Positions 1 to 11,059 of a DNA stretch of 64,000 nt are shown here, one piece after another. Source of the stretch: Polynucleobacter sp. UB-Tiil-W10 (GTDB taxonomy: Bacteria; Pseudomonadota; Gammaproteobacteria; Burkholderiales; Burkholderiaceae). The first letter of the stretch is position 1, and every line of letters starts with the position of its first letter. Location: NCBI RefSeq assembly GCF_018881605.1, contig NZ_JACVPZ010000001.1, forward strand, positions 496,001 through 560,000, written 5' to 3'. The position numbers and the translations under genes are program-made. Below the pieces are notes generated by a model, which searched no databases, was not told where the DNA came from, and worked only from the letters and a program-made list of their open reading frames with translations.

Positions 1-1
1 A

Positions 2-502
2 GTACTGCCGCACTTAAATACATCGCAAAAAGAATTAATTAGTCATGAGTTAAAAACGCAAGAAGCGTTCTTTTCCTCGGGCGCCTATGATGGCTTGCCA
101 CAAGGCGCCAGTCATTGCGATCTGTTTCGCGACAACGTCTTATTCGATCCAAAAGGAACTGACACTTCTAGCGATCACTTAGGCGGTTTCTTTGACTTCT
201 ATTTTGCCGGCACTGATAAATGGTTATTTGATATCGCCGTGACTGCAAATGATTGGTGTCTTGCTGACAACAAACAAGATTTAGATCCAGCCCGCCTCGA
301 TGCATTCATGAAGTCCTACCAAACGGTTCGCCCATTTACCCTAGAAGAGCAAGCCAGTTGGACTCTCATGCTTCGTGCAGCAGCATTACGCTTCTGGGTC
401 TCTAGGCTATGGGATTTCTATCTACCAAGAGATGCGCAAATGCTGACACCTCATGACCCTATGCACTTTGAGGGCATTCTTTTAAGTCGTCGATCACTAT
501 GA
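2..502 (+). CDS. thrB: Homoserine kinase, C-terminal part (gene starts before the window)
   Basis: The frame is open from base 2, so the 5' end lies outside the window. The visible 166 residues belong to the aminoglycoside-phosphotransferase-like (type II) homoserine kinase, which phosphorylates homoserine to O-phosphohomoserine in threonine synthesis. The catalytic-loop motif [18 protein letters not shown] is present, followed by a metal-binding D in [10 protein letters not shown]. This resembles proteobacterial ThrB of the choline-kinase-like fold, not the GHMP-family enzyme of E. coli. The stop codon overlaps the start of the next gene (ATGA), so the two are probably translationally coupled. 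Confident identification, but only half of the protein can be inspected. Confidence 0.88.
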   Translation, partial: VLPHLNTSQKELISHELKTQEAFFSSGAYDGLPQGASHCDLFRDNVLFDPKGTDTSSDHLGGFFDFYFAGTDKWLFDIAVTANDWCLADNKQDLDPARLDAFMKSYQTVRPFTLEEQASWTLMLRAAALRFWVSRLWDFYLPRDAQMLTPHDPMHFEGILLSRRSL

Positions 503-1278
503 AACTGAATTCCGTAGCACCTAAAGAAGGTTACACCTGGATTAGGCAGGGCATGTGGCTCTTCAAACAGAATCCTTTGGGCTTCTTGATGCTGGTCTTT
601 ATGTATGTATTTGCAGCTCAATTGGCTGTCGTTGTTCCAGTCATCGGTGTTTTTGCTGTGCTCCTGATTACGCCAACTCTCTCTGTTGGCTTTATGACTG
701 CTTGTCGTCAAGCTATTCAAAAAGAACGCATTCGGCCAATGGTCTATTTGGTCGCACTTCAGTCAAGCCCGATTATTCGCAAAAGAATTTTGCAACTAGG
801 TTTGGTATATGCCAGCTTGATTTTGCTGCTAAGTTTTATCTTAAGCCTCTTGGTGGACTTTGAATTACTGCTTCCATTAATGACCAGTGAAAAGACGATT
901 ACCCCCGAAGCACTGCGTCAGGTTTACTTGGTGCTCTTCTTCGGAGCAATGCTGTATGTGCCCATAGGTATGCTGATGTGGTTCTCACCAGTATTGGTCG
1001 CATGGGCTGATATGTCTGTACCACAAGCACTATTCTCTAGCTGCTTAGCGTGCTGGACCAATAAAGCAGCATTCTTTTTGTATCTCTCTATTTGGGGTGC
1101 GATCCTGATTGCCATTCCACTGACAGTCGGAATGATCTTTGATGCTCTCGATCTGGGGCAAGCAGCCTCCTTCATCATTGCCCCCATCTCCATGGCGGGA
1201 TTGACGGTGATGCATTGCTCTTTCTATGCAAGCTGGAAAGCTTGCTTCACAGAAGATGAAGTGGCACTTCCTGTTTAG
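499..1278 (+). CDS. BPSS1780-family integral membrane protein
   Basis: A 259-residue membrane protein with about six hydrophobic segments, the first near residues 30-60. It resembles the uncharacterised BPSS1780 family found in Burkholderiaceae, with an N-terminal soluble stretch ([19 protein letters not shown]) that is typical of these proteins. No catalytic motif is visible and the function is unknown. It overlaps the end of thrB by four bases (ATGA) and ends 8 bp from the stop of the convergent uvrD gene. The family name rests on recalled similarity only. Confidence 0.8.
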   Translation: MKLNSVAPKEGYTWIRQGMWLFKQNPLGFLMLVFMYVFAAQLAVVVPVIGVFAVLLITPTLSVGFMTACRQAIQKERIRPMVYLVALQSSPIIRKRILQLGLVYASLILLLSFILSLLVDFELLLPLMTSEKTITPEALRQVYLVLFFGAMLYVPIGMLMWFSPVLVAWADMSVPQALFSSCLACWTNKAAFFLYLSIWGAILIAIPLTVGMIFDALDLGQAASFIIAPISMAGLTVMHCSFYASWKACFTEDEVALPV

Positions 1279-1286
1279 ACGACTTT

Positions 1287-3656
1287 TCAGTCGATCGCAG
1301 CAAGCTTCGCAATACTCAGCTGTAACCACTTAATGCCGTGGCGCTTGAAGTTCACTTGTGCGCGTGCATCAACATCTACACCCTCAAGACCAGTCACGCG
1401 CCCCTCACCAAACTTAGTGTGGAACACATTTTGTCCAATAGTGAATGGATAATTTCCACGAGGAGGAGAGGCCAATCTTTTTACTTCCATTGATGCTGAG
1501 CCAACACGCTTAGCCGGTCTCTGTCGCTCTGAACCAGAATCAAAAAAATCATTGGATTCATATTCGCGTTGACGGGTATAGCCATCCTGCCAAGTAGCTC
1601 CTGTTCTTGAGTTGCTACCACCACCCCAGCGCGCATCTCTTGCTTTGGGAGTAAGCCACTTCAATGAATCAGATGGGAGTTCCTCCAGAAAACGAGAAGG
1701 CATGTTGTAGCGCACTTGGCCGTGCAACATCCGTGATTGGGTATGGGAGAGATAAAGACGCTCCTTGGCACGCGTAATCGCTACGTACATCAGGCGGCGC
1801 TCTTCTTCCAAGCCGTTCTGCTCATTAACGCTGTTCTCATGGGGAAATAAACCTTCCTCAAGGCCAGTAATGAATACTGAGGTGAACTCTAAGCCTTTGG
1901 CAGAGTGCACTGTCATTAATTGCACTGCATCTTGACCGGCCTGGGCCTGGTTATCACCCGCCTCTAGTGAGGCATGGGATAAGAAAGCCGCCAAGGGCGA
2001 AACATCGACGACACCTGGAGCATTCTCGCCAGGCAACATCGCAGCCGCAGCATCCTGCCCATAACCTTCTTCAGCAATAAATGCAGTTGCAGCATTAATC
2101 AATTCTTGCAAGTTCTCAACGCGATCCTGTCCTTCACGCTCTGAGAGATAGTGCTGAATCAAACCGCTATGCTGAATCACAAATTCGACAGTTTCTGGCA
2201 ATGTATTGTGACGAGTAGCCTCACGCATGTGATCCACTAAGCGCACAAATCCACCCAGGGCAGCGCCAGCTTTTCCTTCCAAGGAAGAAGCTGCTAAATA
2301 CAAAGAACATTGCTGTGCTCTAGCGGCATCTTGGAGCGCTTCAATTGACCTTGCACCAATTCCGCGAGTTGGGAAATTCACCACTCGAGAAAATGAAGTG
2401 TCATCATTCGGATTCTCCAGCAAACGTAAATATGCCAGCGCATGTTTAATTTCAGCGCGCTCGAAGAAGCGTAAGCCACCATAAACACGATAGGGAATAC
2501 CTGCAGAAAATAAAGCGTGCTCAATAATGCGTGACTGGGCATTGCTGCGATAGAGTAAGGCGACTTCTGTGCGCTTGATGCCGCTATTTACTAAAGCCTT
2601 GATCTCGTCAACCAGCCAAGCAGCTTCTGCATGATCGCTAGGTGCCTCATAGATACGGACTGGCTCGCCATGACCAGCATCGGTTCGCAAGTTTTTACCA
2701 AGGCGTTCTGAATTGTTCGCAATGAGGTGATTTGCCGTATCTAAAATATGGCCGTGCGAGCGATAGTTTTGCTCTAGCTTCACCATCAAAGGGTGATATT
2801 GCTTTTCATAAAGGCGCATATTTTCAACATCTGCCCCACGGAAAGCATAAATACTTTGATCGTCATCGCCGACCGCAAATACGGAACTGCTACCCATACC
2901 GCTGACATTGATTCGGCTGGCGTCATGCCCTGATAATAATTTGAGCCATGCATATTGCAAGGCATTGGTATCTTGAAACTCATCAATCAAGATATGGCGA
3001 AAACGTTCTTGATAGTGCGTCCGAATAGCTTCACTATGCTTGAGTAATTCATAGCTGCGCAATAAGAGCTCAGCAAAATCAACAACACCCTCGCGTTGGC
3101 ATTGCTCATCGTAAGCAGCATAAAGTTGTGCCATCTTGGCCTGGAAGTCATCCCCAACGGCTAAATCTTTTGCACGCTGACCACGCTCTTTGGCATGAGC
3201 AATAAAGTATTGCAGTTGCTTTGCGGGATACTTCTCATCATCGACCTTTAATCCCTTTAAAAGGCGCTTAATCGCTGAGAGCTGATCTTGAGTGTCTAGG
3301 ATTTGGAAGGTAGAAGGTAAACCTGCTTCTTTGTGGTGGGCACGCAATAAACGGTTACAAAGGCCATGGAAGGTGCCAATCCACATCCCACGCGTATTAA
3401 TCGGCAACATGGCACTCAGACGGAGCATCATCTCTTTGGCGGCCTTATTGGTGAAGGTTACCGCCAGGACGCCAATCGGGGATACCTGACCGGTCTGAAT
3501 CAACCAGGCTATACGGGTAGTGAGGACGCGGGTCTTGCCGCTCCCTGCCCCAGCCAAAATCATGGCTGATTGGGCTTGGCCAGTTTCATTTACGGGCGGG
3601 AGGGTCACTGCCTCGCGCTGTTCTGGATTGAGGTTCGCGAGCAAGTCTGAGTACAT
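1287..3656 (-). CDS. uvrD: UvrD/PcrA-type ATP-dependent 3'-5' DNA helicase
   Basis: A 789-residue superfamily 1A helicase that unwinds DNA in nucleotide excision and mismatch repair. Motifs in order: the N-terminal NPEQREAV Q-motif, Walker A GAGSGKT at about residues 36-42, Walker [10 protein letters not shown] near 225, motif [17 protein letters not shown] near 265, and motif [13 protein letters not shown]. The C-terminus carries the small basic domain ([16 protein letters not shown]) of UvrD/PcrA. Length is normal for the family. It is divergent from valS with only 24 bp between the two start codons. A TATAAT lies 7 nt before its ATG (see the separate promoter entry). Rep is a less likely alternative. 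Confidence 0.94.
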   Translation of the reverse strand: MYSDLLANLNPEQREAVTLPPVNETGQAQSAMILAGAGSGKTRVLTTRIAWLIQTGQVSPIGVLAVTFTNKAAKEMMLRLSAMLPINTRGMWIGTFHGLCNRLLRAHHKEAGLPSTFQILDTQDQLSAIKRLLKGLKVDDEKYPAKQLQYFIAHAKERGQRAKDLAVGDDFQAKMAQLYAAYDEQCQREGVVDFAELLLRSYELLKHSEAIRTHYQERFRHILIDEFQDTNALQYAWLKLLSGHDASRINVSGMGSSSVFAVGDDDQSIYAFRGADVENMRLYEKQYHPLMVKLEQNYRSHGHILDTANHLIANNSERLGKNLRTDAGHGEPVRIYEAPSDHAEAAWLVDEIKALVNSGIKRTEVALLYRSNAQSRIIEHALFSAGIPYRVYGGLRFFERAEIKHALAYLRLLENPNDDTSFSRVVNFPTRGIGARSIEALQDAARAQQCSLYLAASSLEGKAGAALGGFVRLVDHMREATRHNTLPETVEFVIQHSGLIQHYLSEREGQDRVENLQELINAATAFIAEEGYGQDAAAAMLPGENAPGVVDVSPLAAFLSHASLEAGDNQAQAGQDAVQLMTVHSAKGLEFTSVFITGLEEGLFPHENSVNEQNGLEEERRLMYVAITRAKERLYLSHTQSRMLHGQVRYNMPSRFLEELPSDSLKWLTPKARDARWGGGSNSRTGATWQDGYTRQREYESNDFFDSGSERQRPAKRVGSASMEVKRLASPPRGNYPFTIGQNVFHTKFGEGRVTGLEGVDVDARAQVNFKRHGIKWLQLSIAKLAAID

Positions 3657-3662
3657 CAGCCC

Positions 3663-3672
3663 AATTATAATT
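3663..3672. promoter_or_regulatory. Palindromic -10 region shared by divergent uvrD and valS
   Basis: The perfect palindrome AATTATAATT contains TATAAT on the plus strand (3666-3671, 9 nt before the valS ATG at 3681) and TATAAT on the minus strand (3664-3669, 7 nt before the uvrD ATG at 3656). No strong -35 hexamer is visible for either direction. The positions imply transcripts with almost no 5' leader for both genes. The two promoters cannot be occupied at once. The assignment is inferred from position and sequence only. Confidence 0.6.
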
Positions 3673-3680
3673 TGCCTCTT

Positions 3681-6572
3681 ATGCCAAATGCCTCAAATAC
3701 CCCTAATTCTCCAGCGACCAGCTCAGCGGACGAGCTCGCCAAATCCTATGAACCCGCCCCGATAGAGGCCTACTGGGGCCCAGAGTGGGAACGCCGGGGT
3801 ATTGCCGACTCCACCATGGACGAAAGTAAGGGTGATTTTTCTATTCAACTTCCCCCGCCCAATGTCACTGGCACCCTTCATATGGGCCATGCCTTCAATC
3901 AAACCATCATGGATGGGTTGATACGTCATGCGCGTATGACAGGTAAAAATACTTTGTGGGTGCCCGGCACCGATCATGCTGGCATCGCTACTCAAATTGT
4001 TGTTGAGCGTCAACTGGATGCACAAAAAGTTTCTCGTCATGATCTAGGTCGTGAAAAGTTTTTAGAAAAAGTGTGGGAGTGGAAGGAAACTTCTGGCAAT
4101 ACGATTACTCGACAAATTCGTCGCCTAGGCGCATCGATTGATTGGGGTAAAGAATATTTCACCATGGACAGCAAAATGTCCAAAGCAGTGGTGGAGGTAT
4201 TTGTGCGCTTGCATGAGCAAGGCTTGATCTATCGCGGTAAACGTTTAGTGAACTGGGATCCTGTTTTAGGAACTGCAGTTTCCGATCTGGAGGTAGTGAG
4301 CGAGGAAGAAGATGGCTCAATGTGGCACATCCGCTATCCATTGACTGACGGCTCTGGCCATCTCACTGTTGCCACCACTCGCCCAGAAACCTTGTTGGGC
4401 GATGTTGCCGTTATGGTGAACCCAGAAGATGAGCGCTATAAACACCTCATCGGTAAAGCGGTGAATCTACCTTTATGCGAACGTCAAATACCGATCATTG
4501 CAGATGATTACGTTGATTTGAACTTTGGCACCGGTGTCGTGAAAGTAACCCCTGCGCATGACTTTAATGACTACGCAGTAGGACAACGCCATCAACTTCC
4601 AATGATCAACATCCTCACTTTGGATGCCAAGATTAATGAAAATGCTCCGGTCGCTTATCAAGGCCTGGAACGTTTTGCTGCGCGTAAACAAGTGGTTGCC
4701 GATCTGGATGCAGCAGGTTTACTAGAAAAAGTTCAGCCACATAAATTAATGGTGCCGCGCGGTGATCGCACGCAAACGATTATTGAGCCAATGCTCACAG
4801 ACCAATGGTTTGTGGCGATGTCTAAGCCAAGTCCAGATAACAAATATCAACCAGGCTCATCTATCGCTGGCGCCGCATTGGATGCAGTGACTAAAGGTGA
4901 TATCAAACTTGTTCCAGAGAATTGGATTAATACTTACACCCAGTGGCTAGAAAATATCCAGGACTGGTGTATTTCTCGTCAACTCTGGTGGGGTCATCAA
5001 ATCCCCGCTTGGTATGGTGATGATGGACAGATTTTTGTAGGGCGCTCTGAAGAAGAAGCTAAAGCGAAAGCTGCTGCAACTGGCTATACCGGCAAACTTA
5101 ATCGCGACCCCGATGTCCTTGATACCTGGTTTAGCTCTGCCCTCGTCCCATTTAGCTCTTTGGGTTGGCCAGAAGAAACTCCGGCCTTAAATCACTTCCT
5201 ACCCTCCTCTGTCTTGGTCACAGGCTTTGACATCATCTTCTTCTGGGTAGCGCGCATGGTCATGATGACCTGCCACTTCACTGGAAAAGTGCCATTCCAT
5301 ACCGTCTATGTACATGGCCTTGTGCGTGATGCTGAGGGTCAGAAGATGAGCAAATCCAAAGGGAACACTTTGGACCCAATCGATTTGATTGACGGCATCA
5401 AGATTGAGGAGTTAGTAGGCAAACGCACTACTGGCCTCATGAATCCAAAACAGGCTGAGAGCATCAGCAAGAAAACCAAAAAAGAGTTTCCGGATGGTAT
5501 TCCGGCTTTTGGTACCGATGCTCTGCGCTTTACTTTTGCATCCCTCGCCTCACTTGGACGCAATATTAACTTTGATCAAAAGCGTTGCGAAGGCTATCGT
5601 AATTTCTGCAATAAGCTTTGGAACGCCACACGTTTTGTTCTCATGAACTGCTCTGGTAGCAATGAAGACAATGGCTTTGCCCCTTGTGACAACCAATGTG
5701 GCCCCGAAGGCTATTTGGATTTTTCACCTGCAGATAAATGGATCGTTTCCCAACTACAAAGAACTGAAGCTGAGGTAGCCAAAGGCTTTGAAGCTTATCG
5801 CTTTGACAATATTGCCAGCAGTATTTACCAATTTGTTTGGGATGAATATTGCGATTGGTATCTAGAACTTGCCAAGGTGCAATTGCAAACTGGCACGCCA
5901 GCGCAGCAACGTGCTACTCGCCGCACCCTCTTGCGTGTTCTGGAAACGATCTTACGCATGGCGCATCCATTGATTCCATTCATCACCGAAACACTATGGC
6001 AAACCGTTGGGCCCAAGTCCGGCAAAGATCTGGCCAAGCAAGACAAGCAGACGATTGCGCTACAACCCTATCCCGTTGCTCAACCTGAAAAGATTGATGA
6101 GAAAAGTGAAGCTTGGGTAGCGCAGATTAAAGCCATAGTGGATGCCTGCCGTAACCTGCGTGGAGAGATGCAAGTTCCTCCTGGCCAAAAAGTGCCGCTC
6201 TGGATTTGTGGGCCACAAGCATTCTTAGAAAAAACAACGCCTTATTTAATGGCGCTCGCCAAGCTCACTGAAGTCAAAATCTACAGTGATGAATCTGCTT
6301 TAGAAAAAGATGCCCCAGATGCGCCGATTGCCTTAGTAGGCGATATTAAGCTCTTGCTCAAGATTGAGGTCGATGTTGCAGCCGAACGCATTCGTCTAAG
6401 CAAGGAAATAGAGCGCCTAGCCAATGAAATCAGCAAAGCTAAGGGCAAATTGACTAATGAAAGCTTTGTGGCGCGCGCTCCAGCAGAGGTTGTTGCTCAA
6501 GAAAAACAACGTCTTACCGGCTTTGAGCAAAATCACGAGAAGCTTGTTGCACAATTAGACCGTCTAAAGTAA
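3681..6572 (+). CDS. valS: Valine--tRNA ligase
   Basis: This is a class I aminoacyl-tRNA synthetase of 963 residues that charges tRNA-Val and edits mischarged threonine. It shows the HIGH-type motif [13 protein letters not shown] near residue 55, the CP1 editing domain with [10 protein letters not shown], the KMSKS motif ([13 protein letters not shown]) and a C-terminal coiled-coil arm (residues about 895-960, rich in K/E/L) as in ValRS. I chose the ATG at 3681 over an upstream in-frame TTG at 3672, because the TTG overlaps the -10 element. There is no Shine-Dalgarno sequence, which fits a leaderless message. galU follows 31 bp downstream. Confidence 0.96.
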   Translation: MPNASNTPNSPATSSADELAKSYEPAPIEAYWGPEWERRGIADSTMDESKGDFSIQLPPPNVTGTLHMGHAFNQTIMDGLIRHARMTGKNTLWVPGTDHAGIATQIVVERQLDAQKVSRHDLGREKFLEKVWEWKETSGNTITRQIRRLGASIDWGKEYFTMDSKMSKAVVEVFVRLHEQGLIYRGKRLVNWDPVLGTAVSDLEVVSEEEDGSMWHIRYPLTDGSGHLTVATTRPETLLGDVAVMVNPEDERYKHLIGKAVNLPLCERQIPIIADDYVDLNFGTGVVKVTPAHDFNDYAVGQRHQLPMINILTLDAKINENAPVAYQGLERFAARKQVVADLDAAGLLEKVQPHKLMVPRGDRTQTIIEPMLTDQWFVAMSKPSPDNKYQPGSSIAGAALDAVTKGDIKLVPENWINTYTQWLENIQDWCISRQLWWGHQIPAWYGDDGQIFVGRSEEEAKAKAAATGYTGKLNRDPDVLDTWFSSALVPFSSLGWPEETPALNHFLPSSVLVTGFDIIFFWVARMVMMTCHFTGKVPFHTVYVHGLVRDAEGQKMSKSKGNTLDPIDLIDGIKIEELVGKRTTGLMNPKQAESISKKTKKEFPDGIPAFGTDALRFTFASLASLGRNINFDQKRCEGYRNFCNKLWNATRFVLMNCSGSNEDNGFAPCDNQCGPEGYLDFSPADKWIVSQLQRTEAEVAKGFEAYRFDNIASSIYQFVWDEYCDWYLELAKVQLQTGTPAQQRATRRTLLRVLETILRMAHPLIPFITETLWQTVGPKSGKDLAKQDKQTIALQPYPVAQPEKIDEKSEAWVAQIKAIVDACRNLRGEMQVPPGQKVPLWICGPQAFLEKTTPYLMALAKLTEVKIYSDESALEKDAPDAPIALVGDIKLLLKIEVDVAAERIRLSKEIERLANEISKAKGKLTNESFVARAPAEVVAQEKQRLTGFEQNHEKLVAQLDRLK

Positions 6573-6603
6573 ACCGTAGCCCAACAAAGCGATTGGAAGT
6601 TAT

Positions 6604-7488
6604 ATGCCATTAAGCACTAAAGCAGTTACGAAAGCAGTTTTTCCAGTCGCCGGTTTAGGCACACGTTTTTTGCCAGCAACCAAGGCAAGCCCAAAAGAAA
6701 TGCTGAATGTAGTCGATAAGCCGCTTATTCAATACGCTGTTGAAGAGGCAATTGCCGCCGGAATCACAGAAATGATTTTCGTTACTGGACGCAGTAAGCG
6801 CGCCATTGAAGATCACTTTGATAAAGCTTATGAACTTGAAGCTGAGTTGGAGGCTAAAAATAAACAAGCTTTATTAGAGATCGTTCGCAGCGTCAAACCT
6901 AGTCATGTCGATTGCGTATATGTGCGCCAACCTGAAGCGCTTGGCTTAGGGCACGCAGTTTTGTGCGCAGAGAAATTGGTTCGTGATGAACCATTTGCTG
7001 TGATTTTGGCAGATGATCTTTTAGATGGACAGCCTCCTGTTCTCAAGCAAATGCTCCAAGTGTTTGACGAACAAAATGGCTCAGTCATTGCGGTAGAAAA
7101 AATTGATCCCGCAAAGAGTAACTCTTACGGGATTGTGTCTGGCGCTGAAGTCGCCAAAGGCATTTATCGCCTCAACGGTATTGTGGAAAAACCCGAACCA
7201 AAAGATGCGCCGTCTAATTTGGCGGTCGTGGGGCGCTATGTTCTTTCATCAAACATCTTCAGCCATATCCGCAACCTTAAGCCAGGCGCCGGCGGCGAGA
7301 TTCAACTTACTGATGCGATTGCTTCTTTGTTAAAAGAAGAGCCAGTATTTGCTTATGAATATGATGGAGTGCGCTATGACTGCGGTAGCAAATTAGGCTA
7401 TCTCAAGGCTTCCGTAGAGTTTGCTCTGCGTCACCCCGAAGTATCGACTGACTTTGCTGCTTACCTTAAGAGTCGATCTTTAACCTAA
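6604..7488 (+). CDS. galU: UTP--glucose-1-phosphate uridylyltransferase
   Basis: A 294-residue nucleotidyltransferase that makes UDP-glucose from UTP and glucose-1-phosphate for cell-surface polysaccharides and lipids. The N-terminus has the nucleotide-binding signature [20 protein letters not shown]. Further motifs are the substrate-binding VEKP (in NGIVEKPEP), the metal-binding D in ILADDLLDG, and [10 protein letters not shown] near the end. Length is standard. It follows valS by 31 bp on the same strand and ends 16 bp before a strong symmetric terminator. Confidence 0.95.
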   Translation: MPLSTKAVTKAVFPVAGLGTRFLPATKASPKEMLNVVDKPLIQYAVEEAIAAGITEMIFVTGRSKRAIEDHFDKAYELEAELEAKNKQALLEIVRSVKPSHVDCVYVRQPEALGLGHAVLCAEKLVRDEPFAVILADDLLDGQPPVLKQMLQVFDEQNGSVIAVEKIDPAKSNSYGIVSGAEVAKGIYRLNGIVEKPEPKDAPSNLAVVGRYVLSSNIFSHIRNLKPGAGGEIQLTDAIASLLKEEPVFAYEYDGVRYDCGSKLGYLKASVEFALRHPEVSTDFAAYLKSRSLT

Positions 7489-7504
7489 CCACTATTTGGT
7501 TGAA

Positions 7505-7540
7505 ACAAAAAAGGCAGAGAATCATCTCTGCCTTTTTTGT
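7505..7540. terminator. Bidirectional rho-independent terminator between galU and tusA
   Basis: This is a perfect 16-bp inverted repeat with a 4-nt loop (ATCA). The core is GGCAGAGA / TCTCTGCC, flanked by an A6 tract and a T6 tract, so it reads as a terminator in both directions. It sits between the convergent genes galU and tusA and can serve both. Confidence 0.93.
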
Positions 7541-7589
7541 TATCGCATACGGCGCACGATCTATGGGCATGCAAGCTTGGGAATTTAGA

Positions 7590-7835
7590 CTACCTGCGCT
7601 TCATAAAGAAGACCAATACATCACCTTCAGTAGTGCTTGCAAGCAACTCATTACCAGTTTGCTTAGCAAAAGCAGGGAAGTCATGGGCAGCGCCTGCATC
7701 AGTTGCCTTAATCTTTAAGACTTCGCCTGACTGCATGGTTGCCAAAGCTTTTTTGGTGCGCAAGATAGGCAATGGGCAGTTCATGCCAATCGCATCTACT
7801 TCTGCATTAAAAGCAATGTTTACTAGTTCGCTCAT
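7590..7835 (-). CDS. tusA: TusA-family sulfurtransferase
   Basis: An 81-residue SirA/TusA/YeeD fold protein with the signature [12 protein letters not shown]. The cysteine in this motif carries sulfur as a persulfide. TusA relays sulfur in tRNA 2-thiouridine synthesis and other sulfur trafficking. I chose the ATG at 7835 because it overlaps the alaS stop codon (ATGA), which suggests translational coupling. An upstream in-frame start at 7850 would add five residues inside alaS. Paralogues of the family serve other roles, so the exact acceptor is not certain. Confidence 0.85.
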   Translation of the reverse strand: MSELVNIAFNAEVDAIGMNCPLPILRTKKALATMQSGEVLKIKATDAGAAHDFPAFAKQTGNELLASTTEGDVLVFFMKRR

Positions 7836-10456
7836 TTGCTTGCTATCCAATCCTTGACGCCATCTAAAGCCGCACTTAACTTGCTAGGATCCGTTCCTCC
7901 AGCCATCGCCATTTCCGGTTTGCCGCCGCCTTTACCACCCACCTGCTGAGCGACAAAGTTCACGAGATCGCCTGCCTTTACTTTACCAATCGAATCGGCT
8001 GTCACACCGGCAATCAAACTGACTTTATCGCCTTGAACTGAGGCCAACACAATCGCAGCAGTTTTCAACTTTGCCTTCAGGGCATCCATAGTTTCACGAA
8101 GCACGCCGGCATCGGCGCCATCAATTCGAGCAGCTATCACTTTAAGGCCATTTACATCAATAGCTTGTGCTGCTAACTCATCACCTTGGCTAGCCGCTAA
8201 CTTAGAGTTCACTTTTTCTAATTCGCGTTCGGCTTGGCGCAGACTTTCTTGAAGTTGAGCAACACGATTTACTAAATCGCCTGGATGGGTTTTGAGAATC
8301 GCTGCGGCTTCATTAATCTTGTCTTCTAAGCCTTGCAAGAAATGCAATGCGTTATTGCCAGTCACCGCCTCAACACGGCGAATGCCGGCAGCAACACCGC
8401 CTTCAGAAATAATCTTCAAACTACCGATATCGCCAGTACGACCAACATGGGTGCCGCCACATAACTCTTTAGAAGAACCAATCTCCAGCACACGTACCTC
8501 ATCACCATACTTCTCACCAAAGAGCATCATGGCGCCAGTCTTTTGCGCGTCATCCAAGGACATTACCTTGCCTGAAGTTGCCGTATTTTCCAAAATCTCT
8601 TGATTCACAATATCTTCAATGCGACGAAGTTGCTCGGCAGTAATAGGTGCGTTGTGCGTAAAGTCAAAGCGAGTCTTAGTGGCATCCACCAAAGAACCTT
8701 TTTGTTGCACATGATCACCCAATACTTCACGCAATGCTTTATGCAGGATATGGGTAGCGCTATGGTTACGCATCGTATCGGTTCTTTGTTGGGTATCAAC
8801 CAAAGCATTGATTGAGTCACCCACTTTGAGCTCACCCTCCAGGACTTCACCCTGATGACCAAAAACGTCAGCCTGAATCTTGAAGGTATCTTCAACTGCA
8901 AAACGGATACTTTCATTGCGGAGCTCGCCTTTATCGCCAACCTGACCGCCAGATTCAGCATAAAAAGGGCTGTTATCCAACACGATCACGGCGGCATCGC
9001 CAGCTTTGACGGACGGCACAGCTGAACCATCCACATACAGAGCAGTCACTTTGGCGCCCTCATGTTTTAGGGTGTCATAGCCATGAAACTGGGTGGGCGC
9101 ACCTTTGTAGTCTAGGCCTTGGGCTACCTTGAACTTGCCTGCAGCCCTTGCTTGATCGCGCTGCTTTTGCATCGCCACTTCAAAACCATCGGCATCAACG
9201 GTCACGCCACGTTCACGACAAACGTCAGCAGTTAAATCCAATGGAAAACCAAAGGTGTCATGTAAGCGGAAAGCTGTTTCACCGTCCACTACTTTTGCAC
9301 CGCCAGATAAAGCGCCGTCCAAAATTTCCATACCGTTAGCAATGGTTTGGAAGAAACGCTCTTCTTCTTGCTTAATCACTTCGCCCACTTTGTCCTGCGC
9401 AGCGCGCAATTCTGGATATGCTTCGCCCATCTCTTTTACAAGCGCAGGCACCAACTGATAGAAGAATGGCTTGCGTGCGCCCAGCTTATAGCCGTGACGA
9501 ATCGCACGACGGGCAATGCGACGCAATACATAACCACGCCCTGCATTACCTGGAATGACACCATCAACCACAATGAAGCTACAGGCGCGGATGTGGTCAG
9601 CAATTACCTTCAGTGAAGGACTTTGTGCATCACAATTTTCACCGCCCGCTGCATCAACCGCCTCTTTGGAGGCCTTGAGAAGATTGACGAAGAGGTCGAT
9701 TTCATAATTAGAGTGAACGTGCTGCAAGACTGCAGCAATACGCTCAAGACCCATGCCTGTATCAACGCTAGGCTTAGGTAATGGATGCATTACACCCGCC
9801 TCGTCACGGTTAAATTGCATGAAGACGTTATTCCAAATTTCAATGAAGCGATCGCCATCTTCGTCAGGACTACCGGGAGGGCCTCCAGGAATATGGGCAC
9901 CATGGTCGTAAAAAATTTCAGTGCAAGGACCGCATGGTCCTGTGTCACCCATCATCCAAAAATTGTCTGATGCGTAACGCGCACCTTTGTTATCCCCAAT
10001 CCGAATGATGCGATCAGCAGGCACACCAATTTGTTTATTCCAAATGTCATAGGCCTCGTCATCTTCGGCATATACGGTGACCAGGAGCTTTTCTTTGGGC
10101 AACTGAAATACCTGGGTCAATAAATCCCAGGCAAATTGAATGGCGTCTTTCTTGAAATAGTCTCCAAAAGAGAAATTACCCAACATTTCAAAAAAGGTGT
10201 GATGACGAGCTGTGTAGCCTACGTTATCCAAGTCATTGTGTTTTCCACCGGCCCGAATGCACTTTTGGGCAGTCGTAGCGCGGTTATAAGGGCGCTTATC
10301 AAAGCCCAAAAACACGTCCTTGAACTGGTTCATACCTGCATTAGTAAATAGCAGGGTTGGGTCGTCCCCCGGCACTACTGGGCTGGATGGGACGATTTGG
10401 TGGCCTTTTTGGGCGAAGAAATCCAGGTAAGCCTGGCGAATTTGGGAGACTTTCAT
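7832..10456 (-). CDS. alaS: Alanine--tRNA ligase
   Basis: An 874-residue class II synthetase that attaches alanine to tRNA-Ala and hydrolyses mischarged Ser/Gly. The N-terminal catalytic core has [15 protein letters not shown] (motif 1 region), [18 protein letters not shown] (motif 2) and [12 protein letters not shown] (motif 3). The editing domain carries [12 protein letters not shown] and the zinc-binding [10 protein letters not shown]. The C-terminal DHHA1 domain ends with the glycine-rich [15 protein letters not shown]. It is the first gene of an alaS-tusA unit. A sigma-70-like promoter places transcription at or next to the ATG, so no leader or Shine-Dalgarno sequence is expected. Confidence 0.97.
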   Translation of the reverse strand: MKVSQIRQAYLDFFAQKGHQIVPSSPVVPGDDPTLLFTNAGMNQFKDVFLGFDKRPYNRATTAQKCIRAGGKHNDLDNVGYTARHHTFFEMLGNFSFGDYFKKDAIQFAWDLLTQVFQLPKEKLLVTVYAEDDEAYDIWNKQIGVPADRIIRIGDNKGARYASDNFWMMGDTGPCGPCTEIFYDHGAHIPGGPPGSPDEDGDRFIEIWNNVFMQFNRDEAGVMHPLPKPSVDTGMGLERIAAVLQHVHSNYEIDLFVNLLKASKEAVDAAGGENCDAQSPSLKVIADHIRACSFIVVDGVIPGNAGRGYVLRRIARRAIRHGYKLGARKPFFYQLVPALVKEMGEAYPELRAAQDKVGEVIKQEEERFFQTIANGMEILDGALSGGAKVVDGETAFRLHDTFGFPLDLTADVCRERGVTVDADGFEVAMQKQRDQARAAGKFKVAQGLDYKGAPTQFHGYDTLKHEGAKVTALYVDGSAVPSVKAGDAAVIVLDNSPFYAESGGQVGDKGELRNESIRFAVEDTFKIQADVFGHQGEVLEGELKVGDSINALVDTQQRTDTMRNHSATHILHKALREVLGDHVQQKGSLVDATKTRFDFTHNAPITAEQLRRIEDIVNQEILENTATSGKVMSLDDAQKTGAMMLFGEKYGDEVRVLEIGSSKELCGGTHVGRTGDIGSLKIISEGGVAAGIRRVEAVTGNNALHFLQGLEDKINEAAAILKTHPGDLVNRVAQLQESLRQAERELEKVNSKLAASQGDELAAQAIDVNGLKVIAARIDGADAGVLRETMDALKAKLKTAAIVLASVQGDKVSLIAGVTADSIGKVKAGDLVNFVAQQVGGKGGGKPEMAMAGGTDPSKLSAALDGVKDWIASK

Positions 10457-10463
10457 GCGAATA

Positions 10464-10492
10464 ATTATCGCATTGGCACTAGCCTAGGGCAA
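10464..10492 (-). promoter_or_regulatory. alaS sigma-70-like promoter, predicted leaderless
   Basis: Read on the minus strand: a -35-like TTGCCC (10487-10492), a 17-bp spacer, then a -10-like GATAAT (10464-10469), and 7 nt later the alaS ATG (10454-10456). Each hexamer differs from consensus at one or two positions. An inverted repeat CCTAG-N8-CTAGG (10483-10500) overlaps the -35. Confidence 0.65.
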
Positions 10493-10578
10493 ACGCTAGG
10501 TAAGAAGGCCCAAACCTGCCTTACAATCCGTCAACATCAATAAAAATCGGCATTTAAGTCGACAACAAGGAGAGCAAC

Positions 10579-11040
10579 TTGAAAATTCGCAATCAACGGG
10601 ATTTTGGGGCCGGAATCATGTACATGGTTATTGGCCTCTTCTTCACTATCATGGCCACCCAGTACCCAATGGGCACTGCCGCTAAAATGGGGCCAGGCTA
10701 CTTCCCTTTCTTTCTAGGCATTCTGATGGCTCTTTTGGGTCTGCTAGTACTAGTAAGATCTTTGAGAGCGACAGCTGCGATCGAGTCTATTCCAAAATTT
10801 AACTGGCGCGTTATTGGCTTGATTACAGGCTCAGTTGTTCTATACGGCGTTCTTTTGCCAACCATGGGCTTTGTTGTAGCAGTCTTTGTTTTGGTATTTA
10901 TGTCAGCAAGCGCAAGTCATGAATTTCATTGGAAAGGCACTTTAGTAAATGCCACATTTCTGATTATTTTTACTTATTCAGTGTTTGTTTTGGGACTGAA
11001 ATTGCAGTTCCCATTACTGCCTTTCTTCTTACAACAATAA
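10579..11040 (+). CDS. tctB: Tripartite tricarboxylate transporter small membrane subunit, TctB family
   Basis: A 153-residue protein with four predicted membrane segments, characteristic of TctB (DUF1468). The N-terminal segment has the typical GAGIMYMVIGLFFTIMAT and the conserved GPGYFPFFLG stretch. It starts with TTG, supported by a good ribosome-binding site (AAGGAG, 10567-10572, 6 nt upstream). A TACAAT at 10522-10527 is a possible -10. TctB partners with TctA, encoded 19 bp downstream, to import carboxylates brought by a periplasmic TctC protein. No tctC gene is in the window, so the substrate cannot be inferred. Confidence 0.88.
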   Translation: MKIRNQRDFGAGIMYMVIGLFFTIMATQYPMGTAAKMGPGYFPFFLGILMALLGLLVLVRSLRATAAIESIPKFNWRVIGLITGSVVLYGVLLPTMGFVVAVFVLVFMSASASHEFHWKGTLVNATFLIIFTYSVFVLGLKLQFPLLPFFLQQ

Positions 11041-11059
11041 CGAGCCGGGATACTGAAAA

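Noticed and set aside
1280..1293. Short inverted repeat CGACT-TTTC-AGTCG between the BPSS1780 gene and uvrD
   Set aside because: A 5-bp stem with no T-run is too weak to call a terminator.
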